A stretch of DNA of 64,000 bases from Salvator merianae (GCA_003586115.2 QVOM02000116.1:34623946-34687945), one strand, 5' to 3'. Positions 25,070-36,436 are shown, counted from the first letter of the stretch. A program made the numbers and translations. The notes: a model not told the origin generated them from the sequence alone.

Positions 25070-25504
25070 AATTCCATATCTCTCGCCCCTGGAGGCGGCG
25101 GCGGCGGGCAGCGACAACACGAGAGGGTGAGAAGCAAATAGCCGCGGGTTGAAAGTTGCTGTGCATCGACCTGGCCAGTAGAGGCGCTGTCTCCCTAACC
25201 ACTCAGGTTCCTTCTGCGCCACGAGTAAGTCGCCGCCCGATGCATCTGCAAGGCTTCTGATAGGTGGGTGACCTTCAAGAAAAAGAGGGCGAAAGAGAAA
25301 ATGAGTTTTCGCCGGCACTTCTTTTAAATTGTTTTTTGAGGTGGACCCCATCCTACCAGGAATGGGAAGCGAAATGGACGCGGCGTGCACAAAGCCAGGG
25401 AGGCGCAGTATTCATGCCTTGGGGTCTCTATCCCCAGCTGATCTCCAGCTCAGCTTCTCATTTTATCCACCCTTGCTTGGACGCCGCGTGCACGCTGGAG
25501 TACT

Positions 25505-25715
25505 TTAGAGCATTATATCCCGCCTTTCTTCCTATGAGCCCAAGGCGAGCAGCGTTATTTTCCTTTTTCCAATTCTAGCCACACAAAACCGTGAGGGAGG
25601 GGCTGCTGGAGTGGCGACGACTGGCTGATGACTATCCGGGGATGACTGCATGGCTGAATGAGGAGCTGGTCATAAGGTCCTGGCCTGGAGCTCTAACCAT
25701 TACGCCTCTATGTAT
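25505..25715 (-). mobile_element. MIR-like tRNA-derived SINE inside the CpG block
   Basis: In plus orientation it runs from 'ttatatcccgcctttcttcc' through 'cacacaaaaccgtgaggg' to 'ggagctctaaccattacgcc', the reverse complement of a tRNA-like head. It has the same architecture as the copies at 1800 and 37868. Confidence 0.6.
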
Positions 25716-26341
25716 GTTTGTCGTCGTCCCCCCAACAGAACTAGAGGATCTCTCGAGTGGAAGCGCATGATGCTTCGCCCTCTTTCTCCCTTCCCTTTCT
25801 CCCCCATTCCTGGAAGCGGCTTCCCCGTGGATGCCAGCAGGTCTGTTACCTCCAAGGTGATCTCACCAACTTAAACCCATTCAGGGGGAGAAAGGTGTCC
25901 ACACCTGGGGCGATCATGGACCCAGCCACGGCCGGCGAGGGAGGTGGCAGGCAGAAAAGCCGCGGAAGCTTCAAGAAACAGCGAGCCCGCGCTTCTGAGG
26001 GGATCAGAACGCTCCGGGAAAACTTGCCGGCTGCGGGGTGGAGACAGAGAGAGTGCCTGGGCTGGTTGTCGTCGGATGACCCCTTTGTCCACGGTGGCAA
26101 CGGGATTCTTGGCGTGCCGCGTTGATTTCTGCCTGGGGAACAGGACATCTAAGCTCATCTATGCTTACGAGAGGGTGACTTGGAAGAGACTTTCGCGCAG
26201 GAGAGCGGGGCTCAAGGAGGATGCTAAGCAGTCGGAAAGGGACCGGAGGGCAGAGAGAAACAAGTGAAGGTTGGGGCAGTTTGTAGTGCTCCGCTGGTGG
26301 AAATCCTGGCGATGCGGAGCGGTGAAAGGCCTAACGCCCTC

Positions 26342-26349
26342 TGACGTCA
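26342..26349. promoter_or_regulatory. Perfect CRE (TGACGTCA)
   Basis: The palindromic CREB/ATF consensus lies in CpG-rich context at the end of CpG island 1. A single 8-mer can be chance, but location in a CpG island raises its plausibility. Confidence 0.5.
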
Positions 26350-26360
26350 CCGAGATGCTA

Positions 26361-27797
26361 CCCCCTGCGTGCCGACTGCTTGCTCTGGAGAACTCTGATC
26401 CATCCTTCAGAATTCCTCAGCTCCCCTTAGCCTGGCGTCATGGGCGCTAAATGTTCTAATTCTGAACCTGTTTGTCCCCTGAACGTCTTACCACGCTTTA
26501 ACATGCGCCTCCATTGCCTTCCTTAGCCAAATTGTACGTGAAATAAATAATTAAGGTCGGAAACAGCACATTTTACGCTTCACAAACGCTAGCAAAACAC
26601 TGATGCATTTGTCGTGCTTATATAACGGAGGTAGATATGTTTGCATTTAATCTTTCTCGCTCTCCACTTCTCCATGTGCCACTGGTGGGGGGGAGGGAAG
26701 AAAGCTTTTCAGATTCTGTTTTCCATGCCTTCTTCTCTCCTCAAAAACCAGCTGGAAGGCACACAGCCAAAGGGGAAATCAATAGCAAATGCTTTATAAA
26801 TGTCTTTTAAAATTATTTTAGTGTTATGAATCTTTGTGTGCATGCACGCAGAACAATGGCACACACGTTGAAATGATGCATAGGTGGAATCCGGGCAAAG
26901 TTAGGCATTTGGAAATCAGCTGGATTGAAAACTTTTCCAGTACTTTATTTTCACACACCCTAACCCAGTTTGCAAAGTAACCGATGGCACAGGTTAGTGA
27001 AAGTATCTTCTGTTAATTCCAGGAGTTTTCTTTCTTTCTTTCTTTTGTCTTTTTAAAGTGCAGTTTGAAGCTCACAAACTACATTATTCTTCGTGTGAAA
27101 AGATGTGCAAACTATGGTGAAACCATTCTTCCTAGCCATTAATTTTTTTTCAAAAAAAAAAGAAAAGAAAAAAGCCAGTTTAATGCAAAATGAACTAAAC
27201 TTCTGAAACAATATCTAAGCATTTTACTATTAGTTTTGAATGCATTTATTTTGCAACTAGTTGCCTTGTACAGGATTTTATGTTAAATACAGCACATAAA
27301 GCTGCCAAGTTATGTCTTCGGTGGAGGCACTTTAGCATTATAGAAAGTAATGCAAACACTGTAAGCATATAAGGGTAGGACCCAGCCAAAGCTAAGTTTT
27401 TGCTGATTAGTAAACTCCTGCCGTGCTTACTCAGCAATAGATCCCACTGAATCAGTGGCAGATATTCCTACGTCTCCATATGCAGGGATTCAGCTCAGCA
27501 ATGCAATCCTAACTACGTCTGTTAAAAGTGGTGTCCTTTTGTGTTCGTGTTGTTGTACACCCAGGAAAGCGAGGGTAAGGACGGCACCTTCGGTTGCTTT
27601 ATTTCAATGGGAGAAGAACTAGCTGCCATTCAGAGTGCTTTGTCTGAGTTGGAGTGTGCCCTGAAAATGTCAGAGCTTGTATCTCATTCGAGGCTTCCCC
27701 TATTTGCAACAAGTATTGTCCGCTTTCAAATTCCCATCCGGTGGAGCTGCTGTCTTGCAGCAAACCCAGCCTTGCACACCTGCAAGTCTAAAATGGG
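26361..27797. other. Spacer between the two CpG blocks, part 1
   Basis: Mostly ordinary sequence, with a short (TTTC)n run near 27030-27047 and a stretch near 27420-27520 resembling a dispersed repeat ('gcaatcctaac', 'atcccactgaa'). The open frame at 27541-27819 (92 codons) runs into the MITE, so it is not supported. Confidence 0.35.
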
Positions 27798-28014
27798 TTC
27801 ATCTACACCTAAATTTTGATCCAGCTTCAGTTCATCTTCAGAGTGAGACAGACCACATCAGCAAAGTGACTAATCATTATGTAGCCCAAAGGTGAACTTT
27901 CTGAGTTAGACGTTGCCACAAGAAAACAGCTTGTTGCGTTGCTGATGTGTTCTCTGTTCTCTCACTCTGAAAGTTCTGAACTGAACATGGATTAAAACCT
28001 AGGTGTAGATGGAG
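27798..28014. mobile_element. Foldback MITE, copy B
   Basis: The left arm TTCATCTACACCTAAATTTT continues 'gatccagcttcag' and mirrors the right arm ending 'aaaacctaggtgtagatgga'. It is the same family as 22931-23149. ATGGG flanks both sides (27793-27797 and 28015-28019), possibly a 5-bp target duplication, though copy A does not show one. Confidence 0.7.
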
Positions 28015-28919
28015 ATGGGCCAAAACTTGTTATGGCACAAAACGTTGTGAACGACAGTTGTATCTGATGAAGTGGACTCTAGCCCAGGAAAACTTGCGTC
28101 ATAGCTGTGCTAATGACTCATCTGAAACATAAAATGCCTGTGACCTGGATAGCTTAATGAGTCCATAATTTTCTGGCCACTGGCTTGGCATTTCTTCGAA
28201 ATAGGTCTGAACCCGTTTTGTGCTCTTTTCTACAGCCTTGCGTGGTGAAACGCGTAAAGTTAACTCCAGAAAAAAAAAAAGAGGAAATAGATACTGGGCC
28301 AACAGTTTTCTTTTCTATTTTTAAACTGGATTTTCATAATCTGCCCCCCCCTCCGCGCAAAGAGACGGGGACTGGCTTTTAAAAAGAAAATAAGAAGCTT
28401 AGTTAAGGCTATGAAAGATAAGATTTTACTTTCAAAGCCTTTATTTCAATTCATTTCTCTTCCTGCGCATATGCATATATATGTATGTGTATATGAGCAA
28501 CACAGGAAGAACAGTGGGAAGAGGAGGGCTGTAAAAGGAGGAAAGGATTTTATGCTTTGAATTTTGCAAATATTTGTGTGGAATTAATGGCATTACTTAG
28601 CATTGGCAGCAAGGTTACGATCAGCTTCGTAGGCATAAATTGTGCTGTTGTTGAAAGGTAGAACTCTTCTGCCTCCCAGCCCCCACCATGGGACGTGATC
28701 TTAAATTGGCTGGAGAATTTGGTTTGGACTAGACAGATGGGCCACAGGTGGGGCTCAGATTATTATTTCCACACCATTTCCCCCCAGTATGGATCAAAGT
28801 GCAAAGCGAGGACGAAGTTGCCTTACACCTTGCAGCAACACTTAGAAACATTTTGTAAAGGAGAAATAAAAAAGGAAGGATTGGGGGGGGGGAGGTGACA
28901 GCAAGGGAAAATAGCTGCA
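28015..28919. other. Spacer between the two CpG blocks, part 2
   Basis: It contains an A-run near 28270, short C and G homopolymer runs and a polypyrimidine tract ending 'ttttctacag' near 28233, which is acceptor-like. No exon was recognised. Confidence 0.3.
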
Positions 28920-29850
28920 GCTGTGCAAAGCGCAGCTAGGATCGAGTCAGGGCTGTTCTGGAGGCCGTCAGCAGCTGCGCCTGCAAACCGGAATCCAGTG
29001 GGGGAAGGGAAGAAAATGAATGCAAATTTGGCCCCGTTTGCCTATCGATCCTCTTATATAACTGTTCCTCCTCTTGGCAGCGCTCCTCGCGGCTCCTTCC
29101 TTTCCTCCCCCTCCCTTTCGAGAAAACCTCCCCCCCCTCCAAATATCCAGTGACACACAGCGGCCACCGTAGAAATCTGTAGCTGATTATTTCTACGATC
29201 GCCGTAGCGCGAATCAATTGCCTGCGCGGTGGGACTGGAGCCCTCCGCGTAGAGCGCCCTGTTTCGATCAATATGCCAATAATTATTAACGTCGCCAGGC
29301 ATCCGAAAAGCAAAAGGGGGAGGGGGGAGTTTCCCTTCCTCTTCCGTTGTCGGTTTCTAAACTCACAGAATCGAGGTGAATGCGCTCTGGCCAGCCGAAA
29401 AACCACAAGCTCCCCTTTCCTCCCCGGCAACCCGAAGGGACCGTTTGTGGCGAGCGACGCCTGCTAGAAGGGGCGGAAGGGAGTCTGCTGGGGCTGCCTG
29501 CGCTGCTTGCAGTTGGGGAGACGAGCCGAGGGCGAGGGAGCATCCCAGAAGGGTGGCAGGGAGGGAGATGGACAAGGAGGGGTGCTGGTTCCAGTTTTAG
29601 CTCAGTCGGTCTTTGCGCCAGGGCGTTTCATTTTGCTCCCAGAAATGCATATTGCAGGCAGAGGAAGACAGCAGAGACGCAGAGGTTCCGTTCTAACTGC
29701 TGCAGCGCCTGCTCCTGATGCTTTGCCTTTGTTTCCTGCCACGCTTCTGCTGCTGCTTCCCTCGTTTTGCCCAGCTGCTTATATGCTGTATCGTTCACTA
29801 CCGCTTCCTACTGTGGGGAAGCCTTTCTTTCTACAAAGATAAAATGAAGG
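28920..29850. promoter_or_regulatory. CpG island 2, candidate promoter or first exon
   Basis: GC- and CpG-rich block with an octamer ATGCAAAT (29020-29027), a palindromic TATA-like TTATATAA (29054-29061), an inverted repeat with arms CGTAGAAAT/ATTTCTACG (29168-29197) and a CCAAT (29276-29280). A donor-like AGG|GTGAGC lies at 29850/29851 on the plus strand. If transcribed rightward from the TATA-like box, a first exon of about 0.75 kb would end there. Open frames on both strands are stop-poor but not recognisable. No coding gene is claimed. Confidence 0.45.
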
Positions 29851-29873
29851 GTGAGCGTAATGGGTAATCGCCC

Positions 29874-29877
29874 AAAA
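29874..29877 (-). terminator. Pol III terminator T-run
   Basis: TTTT on the minus strand, nine nucleotides past the tRNA 3' end, the usual distance and form for RNA polymerase III. Confidence 0.8.
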
Positions 29878-29886
29878 CAATGCCGT

Positions 29887-29903
29887 CGTCCCTGGGTGGG
29901 CTC

Positions 29904-29954
<51 letters not shown>

Positions 29955-29960
29955 AGAGAC
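29887..29960 (-). tRNA. tRNA-Asn (anticodon GTT)
   Basis: The 74-nt minus-strand gene folds into a complete cloverleaf. The acceptor stem is GTCTCTG/CAGGGAC with one G-U pair. The D stem is GCGC/GCGC. The anticodon stem TTCGG/CCGAA carries loop CTGTTAA; the anticodon maps to 29924-29926. The T arm is GGTGG-TTCGAGC-CCACC and the discriminator base is G. No 3' CCA is encoded, as in eukaryotes, and there is no intron. Internal box A and box B promoters are intact, and a T-run terminator follows. It should decode AAU/AAC in the cytosol. No mismatch suggests a pseudogene or SINE head. Confidence 0.97.
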
Positions 29961-30324
29961 ACCTGCGACGGAGACGTCTGAAAGTCTGGTGATCAACTGC
30001 AACTTAATCTAAACCAGCAATGTTTCCTTTCTACCGGAGCAGAGCTTTCAGCTAGATCAACAAGCCTTTTTCCTTTCTGGAATAATTGTTTCATTTAACA
30101 ACAGCAACAAAAATGGTAGGATGCAGGAAACCTGGCTAAAAACAAAGTGAATCTGAAACTGAACTGCAATCGTTACTTGCTTTCTTGGGAATATGCCACA
30201 TTGTTGAACCCAATGGTAGACATGAGTAGGCTTGCATTTTAGATAAGCACGTTTTATGGGAGTTAATCATCCCTCCTAGGTTAGTCAGGTTATCACTTGA
30301 AATACATAGTTCCTCCTATACTAC
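29961..30324. other. Spacer, nothing recognised
   Basis: AT-rich sequence upstream of the tRNA in its own orientation. Confidence 0.35.
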
Positions 30325-30391
30325 TTCTTTTCTTTTCTTTTCTTTTCTTTTCTTTTCTTTTCTTTTCTTTTCTTTTCTTTTCTTTTCTTTT
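30325..30391. repeat. (CTTTT)n pentanucleotide microsatellite
   Basis: About thirteen nearly perfect CTTTT units, decaying into CCTTT variants to about 30415. The S/F/L-repeat open frame across it is an artefact. Confidence 0.95.
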
Positions 30392-30639
30392 CCTTTCCTT
30401 TCTTCCTTTTCTTTTTTCCCTTAACTTCTGTCTTTGTTTTGCATATCACAAGTATCTATTCAAGCATTGCAAACTTAAATACTGCTGATAGTTGTAAACT
30501 ATTTGGATATTTATATAGAAATATTTTACATAAATAGTTGGGGGTTCCTCATTATTCCTTTTTTGTAATGATTGGATCAGGAATAGTTTAATATACACAC
30601 AAATGTCAAAGTCATTCTTCCAGGTGTGTATATATTTAT

Positions 30640-30975
30640 TTATTTAAGAATTTCTATTCTTACCAGAAAGAATATATACTCTTACCCTTTACCCGAAAGT
30701 CCCATGGTGGGTCACAACAATAAAAATATAAAATATATCTAAAACATATTTAAAATATAACCCTCCCCCCCCTTCTCTGGCAGTGCAACACTCAGAGGAA
30801 ACTAAACATCAAAGGCCTGCGTAAAGAGTACAACCAGGCACTGAAAATTATATAATGTAGGCACCTGATGAACCTCCGAAGGGAGGCTGGAACTCCAGGA
30901 TGGCCCTTCCCTTGAGATCTCAATAACTGGACAGGTCTATATGGGAGAAGGCATCCTGTATTATAAGCAGCGTCA
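30640..30975 (-). mobile_element. L2-type LINE 3' UTR fragment
   Basis: It follows the order seen at 16618: a reversed A-rich tail, 'cccatggtgggtcacaacaa', 'gggaggctggaactccagga' and 'tctatatgggagaaggcatc'. More diverged than the other copies. Confidence 0.65.
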
Positions 30976-31169
30976 AAAAGTATAAGAAGGATTTGTTATG
31001 TCTGTTTTTCATGATTCTGCCAAGGGAAACGTGTGTGCATCTTTTGCATGGCTAGGCATGTGCGCTACACACAGCTGGGGCTGATCTAGTCTCCCGACAC
31101 GCTCCACTCCCTTTTTGCATACTGGAAGCAAGGGTGGAAGAAAAGTGCTCTAGGGCATTTGCACTTTCA

Positions 31170-31858
31170 TTCTAAAGCAGTGGTTCTCAACCTGTGATCC
31201 TCCAGATGTTGGCATGGCATGCTGGCAGTCGTGGGCTGCATTCCCATAGGGGCAGGATGCAGTTTGGTGATGGACCAACTCGTGCAAAGCGTGCATGAGC
31301 TGCCCCTGTAGCAAAAGGCATGGCAAACAAATGCACTGCACCTCTCAACCCCAACAGCCATGTGGCTACAAAACAAAAGTTCTGCAGCTGTGAGGTTTCT
31401 GGGGAGCACTTCTGCAGCAGACCAAAACCAACCCCAGATGTCAGCCATCTTTGGTCCACAGTAAAAACATCCTTTCTGGAAAATGGGCTGGTAAGGGGCT
31501 TTCTCCCACCTCCACATCAATCTACACAGAGAAGGTGATTTTGGGCTCAACAATTGCCCCAAGAGTCATCAGAAATGGCCTACACATGTCTCCTTGGACA
31601 GCTGGAATGACCCAGGAGCTAGATGTGGGCAGAAGTGTATAAACGCATCACCCCAGGGGTGTCCAGATGTTTGAATGTCCTGCTTCTGGGCCAACTGAGG
31701 GACAGTTTATGGCACTTGTGTGGATGCAGACATAGATCTGGAACGTAGGTTTTTGAAGTGCTACAAGTTAAGCAGCCCTCCAGTAGGACTGGCATAGAAT
31801 GCTGGGAATTATTGAGGAACATCTGGAGGAATACAGTTTGAGAACCATTGTTCTAAAG
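31170..31858. mobile_element. hAT-type DNA element with perfect 8-bp duplication
   Basis: Ends are CAGTGGTTCTCAACCTGTGA and, reverse-complemented, CAATGGTTCTCAAACTGTAT. TTCTAAAG is exactly repeated at 31170-31177 and 31851-31858, giving an element at 31178-31850 (673 bp). Eight-bp duplications and CAG..CTG-like ends are hallmarks of hAT transposons, and this terminus resembles the Charlie type. The open frames inside are not recognisable as transposase, so it is non-autonomous. Confidence 0.9.
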
Positions 31859-32204
31859 TGATTTGCCATCTAGCCTTGTGATAGATTAACCTCTCTGCAC
31901 TTTTCTGGTTCATCCTATAGACCTACACAGAATCTGGCAACTAAACCAGACTCTTTTGAAACTCTGATTTTTGAACTATAGTTTTAGAGTTGGAAGGCAC
32001 TAGGAATGCTTCCAAACTTTAGAATAATAACTCAGATAACTAATACTAGTATCCACTAGGTCTGGTGAGGCAGAAGGCAAGGCAGCTAAAAGAAAATGGT
32101 AGTAGGGTTCAGAACAGGTAAAGCCAATGGTCCATTAGACCTTGTTGCAGTTCTGTGCAAAACCATATGAAAATTGATGGTCACTGCTGGCTAGGTTTTT
32201 TGAA
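31859..32204. other. Spacer, nothing recognised
   Basis: Ordinary AT-rich sequence. Confidence 0.3.
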
Positions 32205-32640
32205 GGAGACAGAATATAAATGCCATAAATAAATAATAATAGATAATATCACACTGGTCTTAAAGGAATTCTACTGATTGCGAATTTGCTACCAAGCCTA
32301 ATTCAAAGTAATACTTTGTCTTATAAACCCCAGAATGACTTGGGCCCATACATTTCTGCCTGTGCATTGAGATCAGACAGAGAAGATGTCTTGGCAGTTT
32401 CATCATCACCATCTAAAGAAGGAGGGGACCTGTGATAGGGTCTTCTCTGTGTTAGCCACTTGGGTGGTGCATCAAGTATACTGTCACTTTATACTTTTAG
32501 ATAAATTGGTGAAGATGCACCTCTTTACTTATGTATTCAGCCAAACAGGCAGTTTTCCCATCTACCGCACTGTTTTACATATATTGTTAAAACACACTCT
32601 GAGATCTTAGGAAATAGGGTAATAATACAAGTAAGTAATT
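32205..32640 (+). mobile_element. L2-type LINE 3' fragments in tandem
   Basis: First comes a plus-strand L2-like 3' tail ('atataaatgccataaataaa', 32215-32245). It abuts a second copy with the end of ORF2: a degenerate frame with Y-K-P-Q-N-D-L-G-P-Y, L-R-S-D-R and D-R-V-F-S-V. These match the post-RT L2 segment of the form 'YKaLngLGPxY...LRS...DRaFSV'. A 3' tail ending 'aagtaattaaatgaatgaat' follows. Multiple disruptions. Confidence 0.6.
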
Positions 32641-35600
32641 AAATGAATGAATGCATCAAATGTCCTTGTCAGGGTTTTGTTTTTCTTCTTGCCATTGATA
32701 AGGCTGGATGCTGGTTAGAAGAGACTACTGACTGAAGTGTGCACATTTTTGGTGCCATCCACAAGCCAGTGCTCTTCATCATGTTGCTTTCCCATGTTTT
32801 TTCTCAGTTTAAAATACTTGGAGGAGAAATCCAGTAAATTGAAAGAACCAGTTTCTCACTCGTAAGTGAATGATCTTTTGCCTCCATCCAGGGCTGGCCA
32901 AACTACAGTGTTTGCTGAACTACTCCCCCAACTACTATATGGGTCTCATGGGGGATGTAGTTCTTTGAGCCACCCTGAGCTAGATGTAATCTCAGCTAAC
33001 AGAACTAGTTGTGCTCCTGCTGCTCCTTCATATCCTCTGGGTCAGATGGCGGATGAGCAACAGACAGTAGAGAAGTGGCACAACATCTCCATAGGTGTTC
33101 TGTCATGACATCATTTGGCATCTGGAGGGCCTGGTAGTTACCTTGGGCTGCATCTATGGTTCAGGAGAGACATTTCTGAAAGGGTTTACTAGAATCTGTC
33201 ATAGTATTTTAAGAACTGCCTATTAAGACTAGACTACTAAGGTGGAGGCTGCAACCTTTAGGGGCTTTGAGGCAAATTTCAGATTTTAAGAGTGTGCCTC
33301 TGGCTTTCACTGGGGTCCACTCTGCATCTTAAGAACTGATTTCAACATCCTTGATTCATTTGGAGTTCATCCTGCATCCTGCAATAAGAGCAGAACTCAA
33401 GTCTATGGTTTTGCCCAAAGTCTACTCCATCATTATTTAAAGAGCTGAACTGTGGGTCTTTGGTTCCCCAAAAGTCTACCTGCATCCTACCTTCAAGATT
33501 CAATTTAGACTTTATTTCATGTGCTTTCCATTTAGGAGACACCAATGGGCAACCTCTCTCAGTGTGCTTTTGGGAGAGATTTGAGCTGACTTTTCCCCTT
33601 TCTCCCCCAGAGATGCACTGCTGTCATATGTGTTGATTCCTGCTGCACCTAGAATTCCTGCTGAAATTCCTGCTTTTGAGCCTGAGAGAGAAGTGACTGC
33701 CATCTCCCCAATTATGAGCTGAAACACTGGGCTGGAGGAGACTTGTGGTTGCCTCCCACTCCACTAAGCAAAGACCTGTGGTACCTGACCCCTCCATGCC
33801 CTCAGAAGGGCTGAGTTCACCAGAGCATTGGGAACTTGCTCCAGAAAATGTATGCCTTTTGGCAAATTTCTGAGTTGTGTGTACATGCATTTTTATAATT
33901 TTTTGTCTCTGAAAATCTAGTTCCCAATCAAGAGAAGACACCAGGAAAAGTATTAATTTTCATTACCTCCTGCTCTTGCCTTATTTCCTTTAGTGCTTTT
34001 TCTCTTCACTTTGCTTTCCCCTTCATGTCACATTAACTTCACTTCCCTTACCTTGAGCTGAGAGAGACCATGGGAATGTTTATTTTGTAAACTTTCTCTT
34101 TTGCTACAAGTTATTGCTTAGTTATTTGGGGAATCTTGCTCCTTGAGTTGCTTTACTGTTTGACTAACTCGCCCAATATTGAATGTGTTTTTAGTTCTTC
34201 TTTCTTTTTATTGCCACTTGCTTTTACATTTGCTGCTTGCTGTATAATCAAAGTATTTTCTATGTGCCTTTTAAAGCTCTAATAAAGAAATTGTGTATTA
34301 AGATCAACCAAGTGTTTCCCCTTCCTTTGGATTGGCTCCAATCTGTTACTAGTTAAACAAAACCAATAATCCTATATGAAAGAAGCATTGCTAAAACACG
34401 TGCCTAGAGCAGTTCCTGCAACTGTCAAAGGTAGCATTTTCAGAATTCCTCATGACCTGATCCTAGTATGCTCTGGGTTCTCAAGTGCTTTGGCATGGAG
34501 AGTGAGATATATGCAGCATCCTGAGCATGTGGGAAAGGTGCTTCCATGGAGACACAGTTTTTCTTGTTCCAGAGAAATGCATGAGTACAGAAAGGCCCCC
34601 TCAATGCCCATACTGAAGGACTACATGAAGGCCTACAGACCCCATCAAATAACTGATGCCAGTTCTATGAAAAGCTGCAGACAAATCCAGGAGCATCGGT
34701 AGGGTTACATTCTCCCTGCCTTTTTTTTAGTGGAAACCATCCATGAGGGTGTCTGTGGTGATTTGGTTCTTGAACAGGCCTAAATACAGATTGACAATGG
34801 TCAAGATAACCTTATGTAAAAAAAATTAGAGATGATTGGATACCACTCTCAAGCAGTGGAGGTTGGTGTGGGAGACACAGTGGCAGAGCTGAATGGCAAT
34901 TTACCATTTGCCTTTGTTACCTTTGCATGCAGTGAATGAGGTTTTGGTTCAATGCAAGAATGCTTACTTCCACATTGGATCATAGGCTGCAACCACATGA
35001 TGCATAAAATGCACTACTTGACCACCCTTGGGGGTTGGTGGTCTAAAGGGCAACCCAGAACTGACAAAAAAGAGTAACTTTCTATGACTATTTCCTGTTC
35101 AGTGCTAAACTCCACTGGGCAGAAACTTCAAACTTGTGAAACTTTTGCTCCATGGCTTCAAAGTCTATGAGGCCAGGAGATACCAGCCATATACGCAGTG
35201 GATCTTGGGGAATCAGTGGATCCCACCACAAAGATGGCCTTTTCCTGAGCTGTCACTGCCACTAAGGATTTACCTGAAGCACAGCCTTCAGACTGAATAA
35301 CATGGTGCTGTTTCTGAAGACCCTGAAAATGGATGACTTCCAGGGTTATTCCTGTGTCTCCAGAAACAGTCCTAGGCAGAAATGTCAAAACTGGGGAGTT
35401 GAATTTCCATGGGTGTGACATTTTTGCTGCTGGAGAAGGAAAGCAGTGTGCAAACAGCACCTTTCTCATTCTAAGAGCAAAAGCCCTGACCCTAGGAATG
35501 GCAGGGATAGCCATGGTGTGGATCTTACCTTAGTACCGCTTTCACTGAGGATAAGTAACTTGTGGCTGGCAATGTGAGCTGTAAACTTGCAATGTTTGGA

Positions 35601-36084
35601 GAGCCACATATTCTCCAATCCCTTGTTATGGCTTTTAAGCACAAAACTTGATCTTTATCTGTAGTTGTTTTTTCCCCATTGCACCACTAATGAAGGGAAA
35701 AGCGACACTGGATGAAATTAGGGCAGGAGTCACATAGCAGGTGGAAGAATCCTACTAGCTTAGATCTATTCTCCCTGCATATTAAGAGGAATGCTATGGT
35801 AGCAGCACTCTTCCTAAAGCAGCGGCGTGCTGTTTGCAGCAGTTTTGTTCCCTGGTTGCGATGTTGACAGCTGGGGTCGTCACTGAACACAGGAAATGGC
35901 CACATTTGGGGCCATGTTGGAAGACATGATTGGCCACCCAGGAGACCCATGGTCATGAGTGCTTACAGTGACACGGCAGTGGGATGAGTGTGGGTCATGC
36001 AGATGTTGCACTTGTCCAGCACACCCAGCACTGCATGAGAGAGAAGAAGATGATATCCGTGCATTCTCATGCTGCATTTACTGT
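32641..36084. other. Spacer, nothing firmly recognised
   Basis: An AATAAA at 34281-34286 in a T-rich context could be a polyadenylation site of an unrecognised transcript or LTR, but no partner signals were seen. The 118-codon minus-strand frame at 35158-35514 is uninterrupted but unlike any family I know. Around 35098 'tgttcagtgctaaactccac' resembles 38159, a family X interior. Confidence 0.3.
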
Positions 36085-36436
36085 TAGGAATGTGCATGAA
36101 TGAAAATTACATGTTCAGTTATCATCAACCCTAACATCCATTTGTTTGTCTTGAAACTGTTTAATCGAACAAAAGGGTTATTTGTGTTTGATTCTGAACT
36201 TGTTCAAAAGCAAAATTTACATTTTTTTCCATTGAAAAAATCCCTTTTCAAGGGCAAAAACTCCATGAACACAAACTGTTGTGTCAAATAGTTCATGTTT
36301 GCAAGCAAGAGATTGGTTTGGTTCAGCTGAAATTCTGGGTATGTGAGCTACTGCATCTTCAGTTCGATACAAACATCCACGAACACAAACTGTTTGATTG
36401 AAGTTTCAAACACGAACCAAACTTTGCACATCTCTA
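36085..36436. mobile_element. Probable hAT-like element, TAGGAATGTGCA-type ends
   Basis: It begins TAGGAATGTGCATGAA and ends 'tttgcacatctcta', which reverse-complements to TAGAGATGTGCAAA. Flanking octamers TTTACTGT and TTTATAGT agree at six of eight positions, consistent with an aged 8-bp duplication. Internal 'cgaacacaaactg'-like words repeat. No transposase. Confidence 0.55.

Larger units (their letters stand above)
25070..26360. promoter_or_regulatory. CpG island 1, candidate promoter
   Basis: CpG-dense, GC-rich sequence stands out sharply from AT-rich flanks, for example the GGCGGCGGCGG run near 25092 and 25900-26350. It holds a perfect CRE at its 3' edge (26342-26349) and a donor-like CGA|GTAAGT near 25222. 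Open frames of 95-122 codons across 25757-26158 run on both strands, as expected of stop-poor GC-rich DNA. I recognise no protein in them. An old SINE sits in the middle (25505-25715). CpG islands usually mark promoters; direction and gene identity are unknown. Confidence 0.55.

Noticed and set aside
25757..26158. Overlapping open frames of 95-122 codons on both strands in CpG island 1
   Set aside because: GC-rich, stop-poor DNA gives long frames on both strands. No motif, no clear exon borders and no family resemblance.
28936..29430. 164-codon minus-strand frame in CpG island 2
   Set aside because: Low-complexity, Arg/Ser/Gly-rich translation, with equally long frames on the other strand. 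It is best explained by base composition.
30297..30488. Ser/Phe/Leu-repeat open frame
   Set aside because: Produced entirely by the (CTTTT)n microsatellite.
33570..34340. Possible LTR or 3' UTR because of AATAAA at 34281
   Set aside because: No TG...CA ends, primer-binding site, paired repeat or coding exon was found. A single AATAAA is expected by chance.
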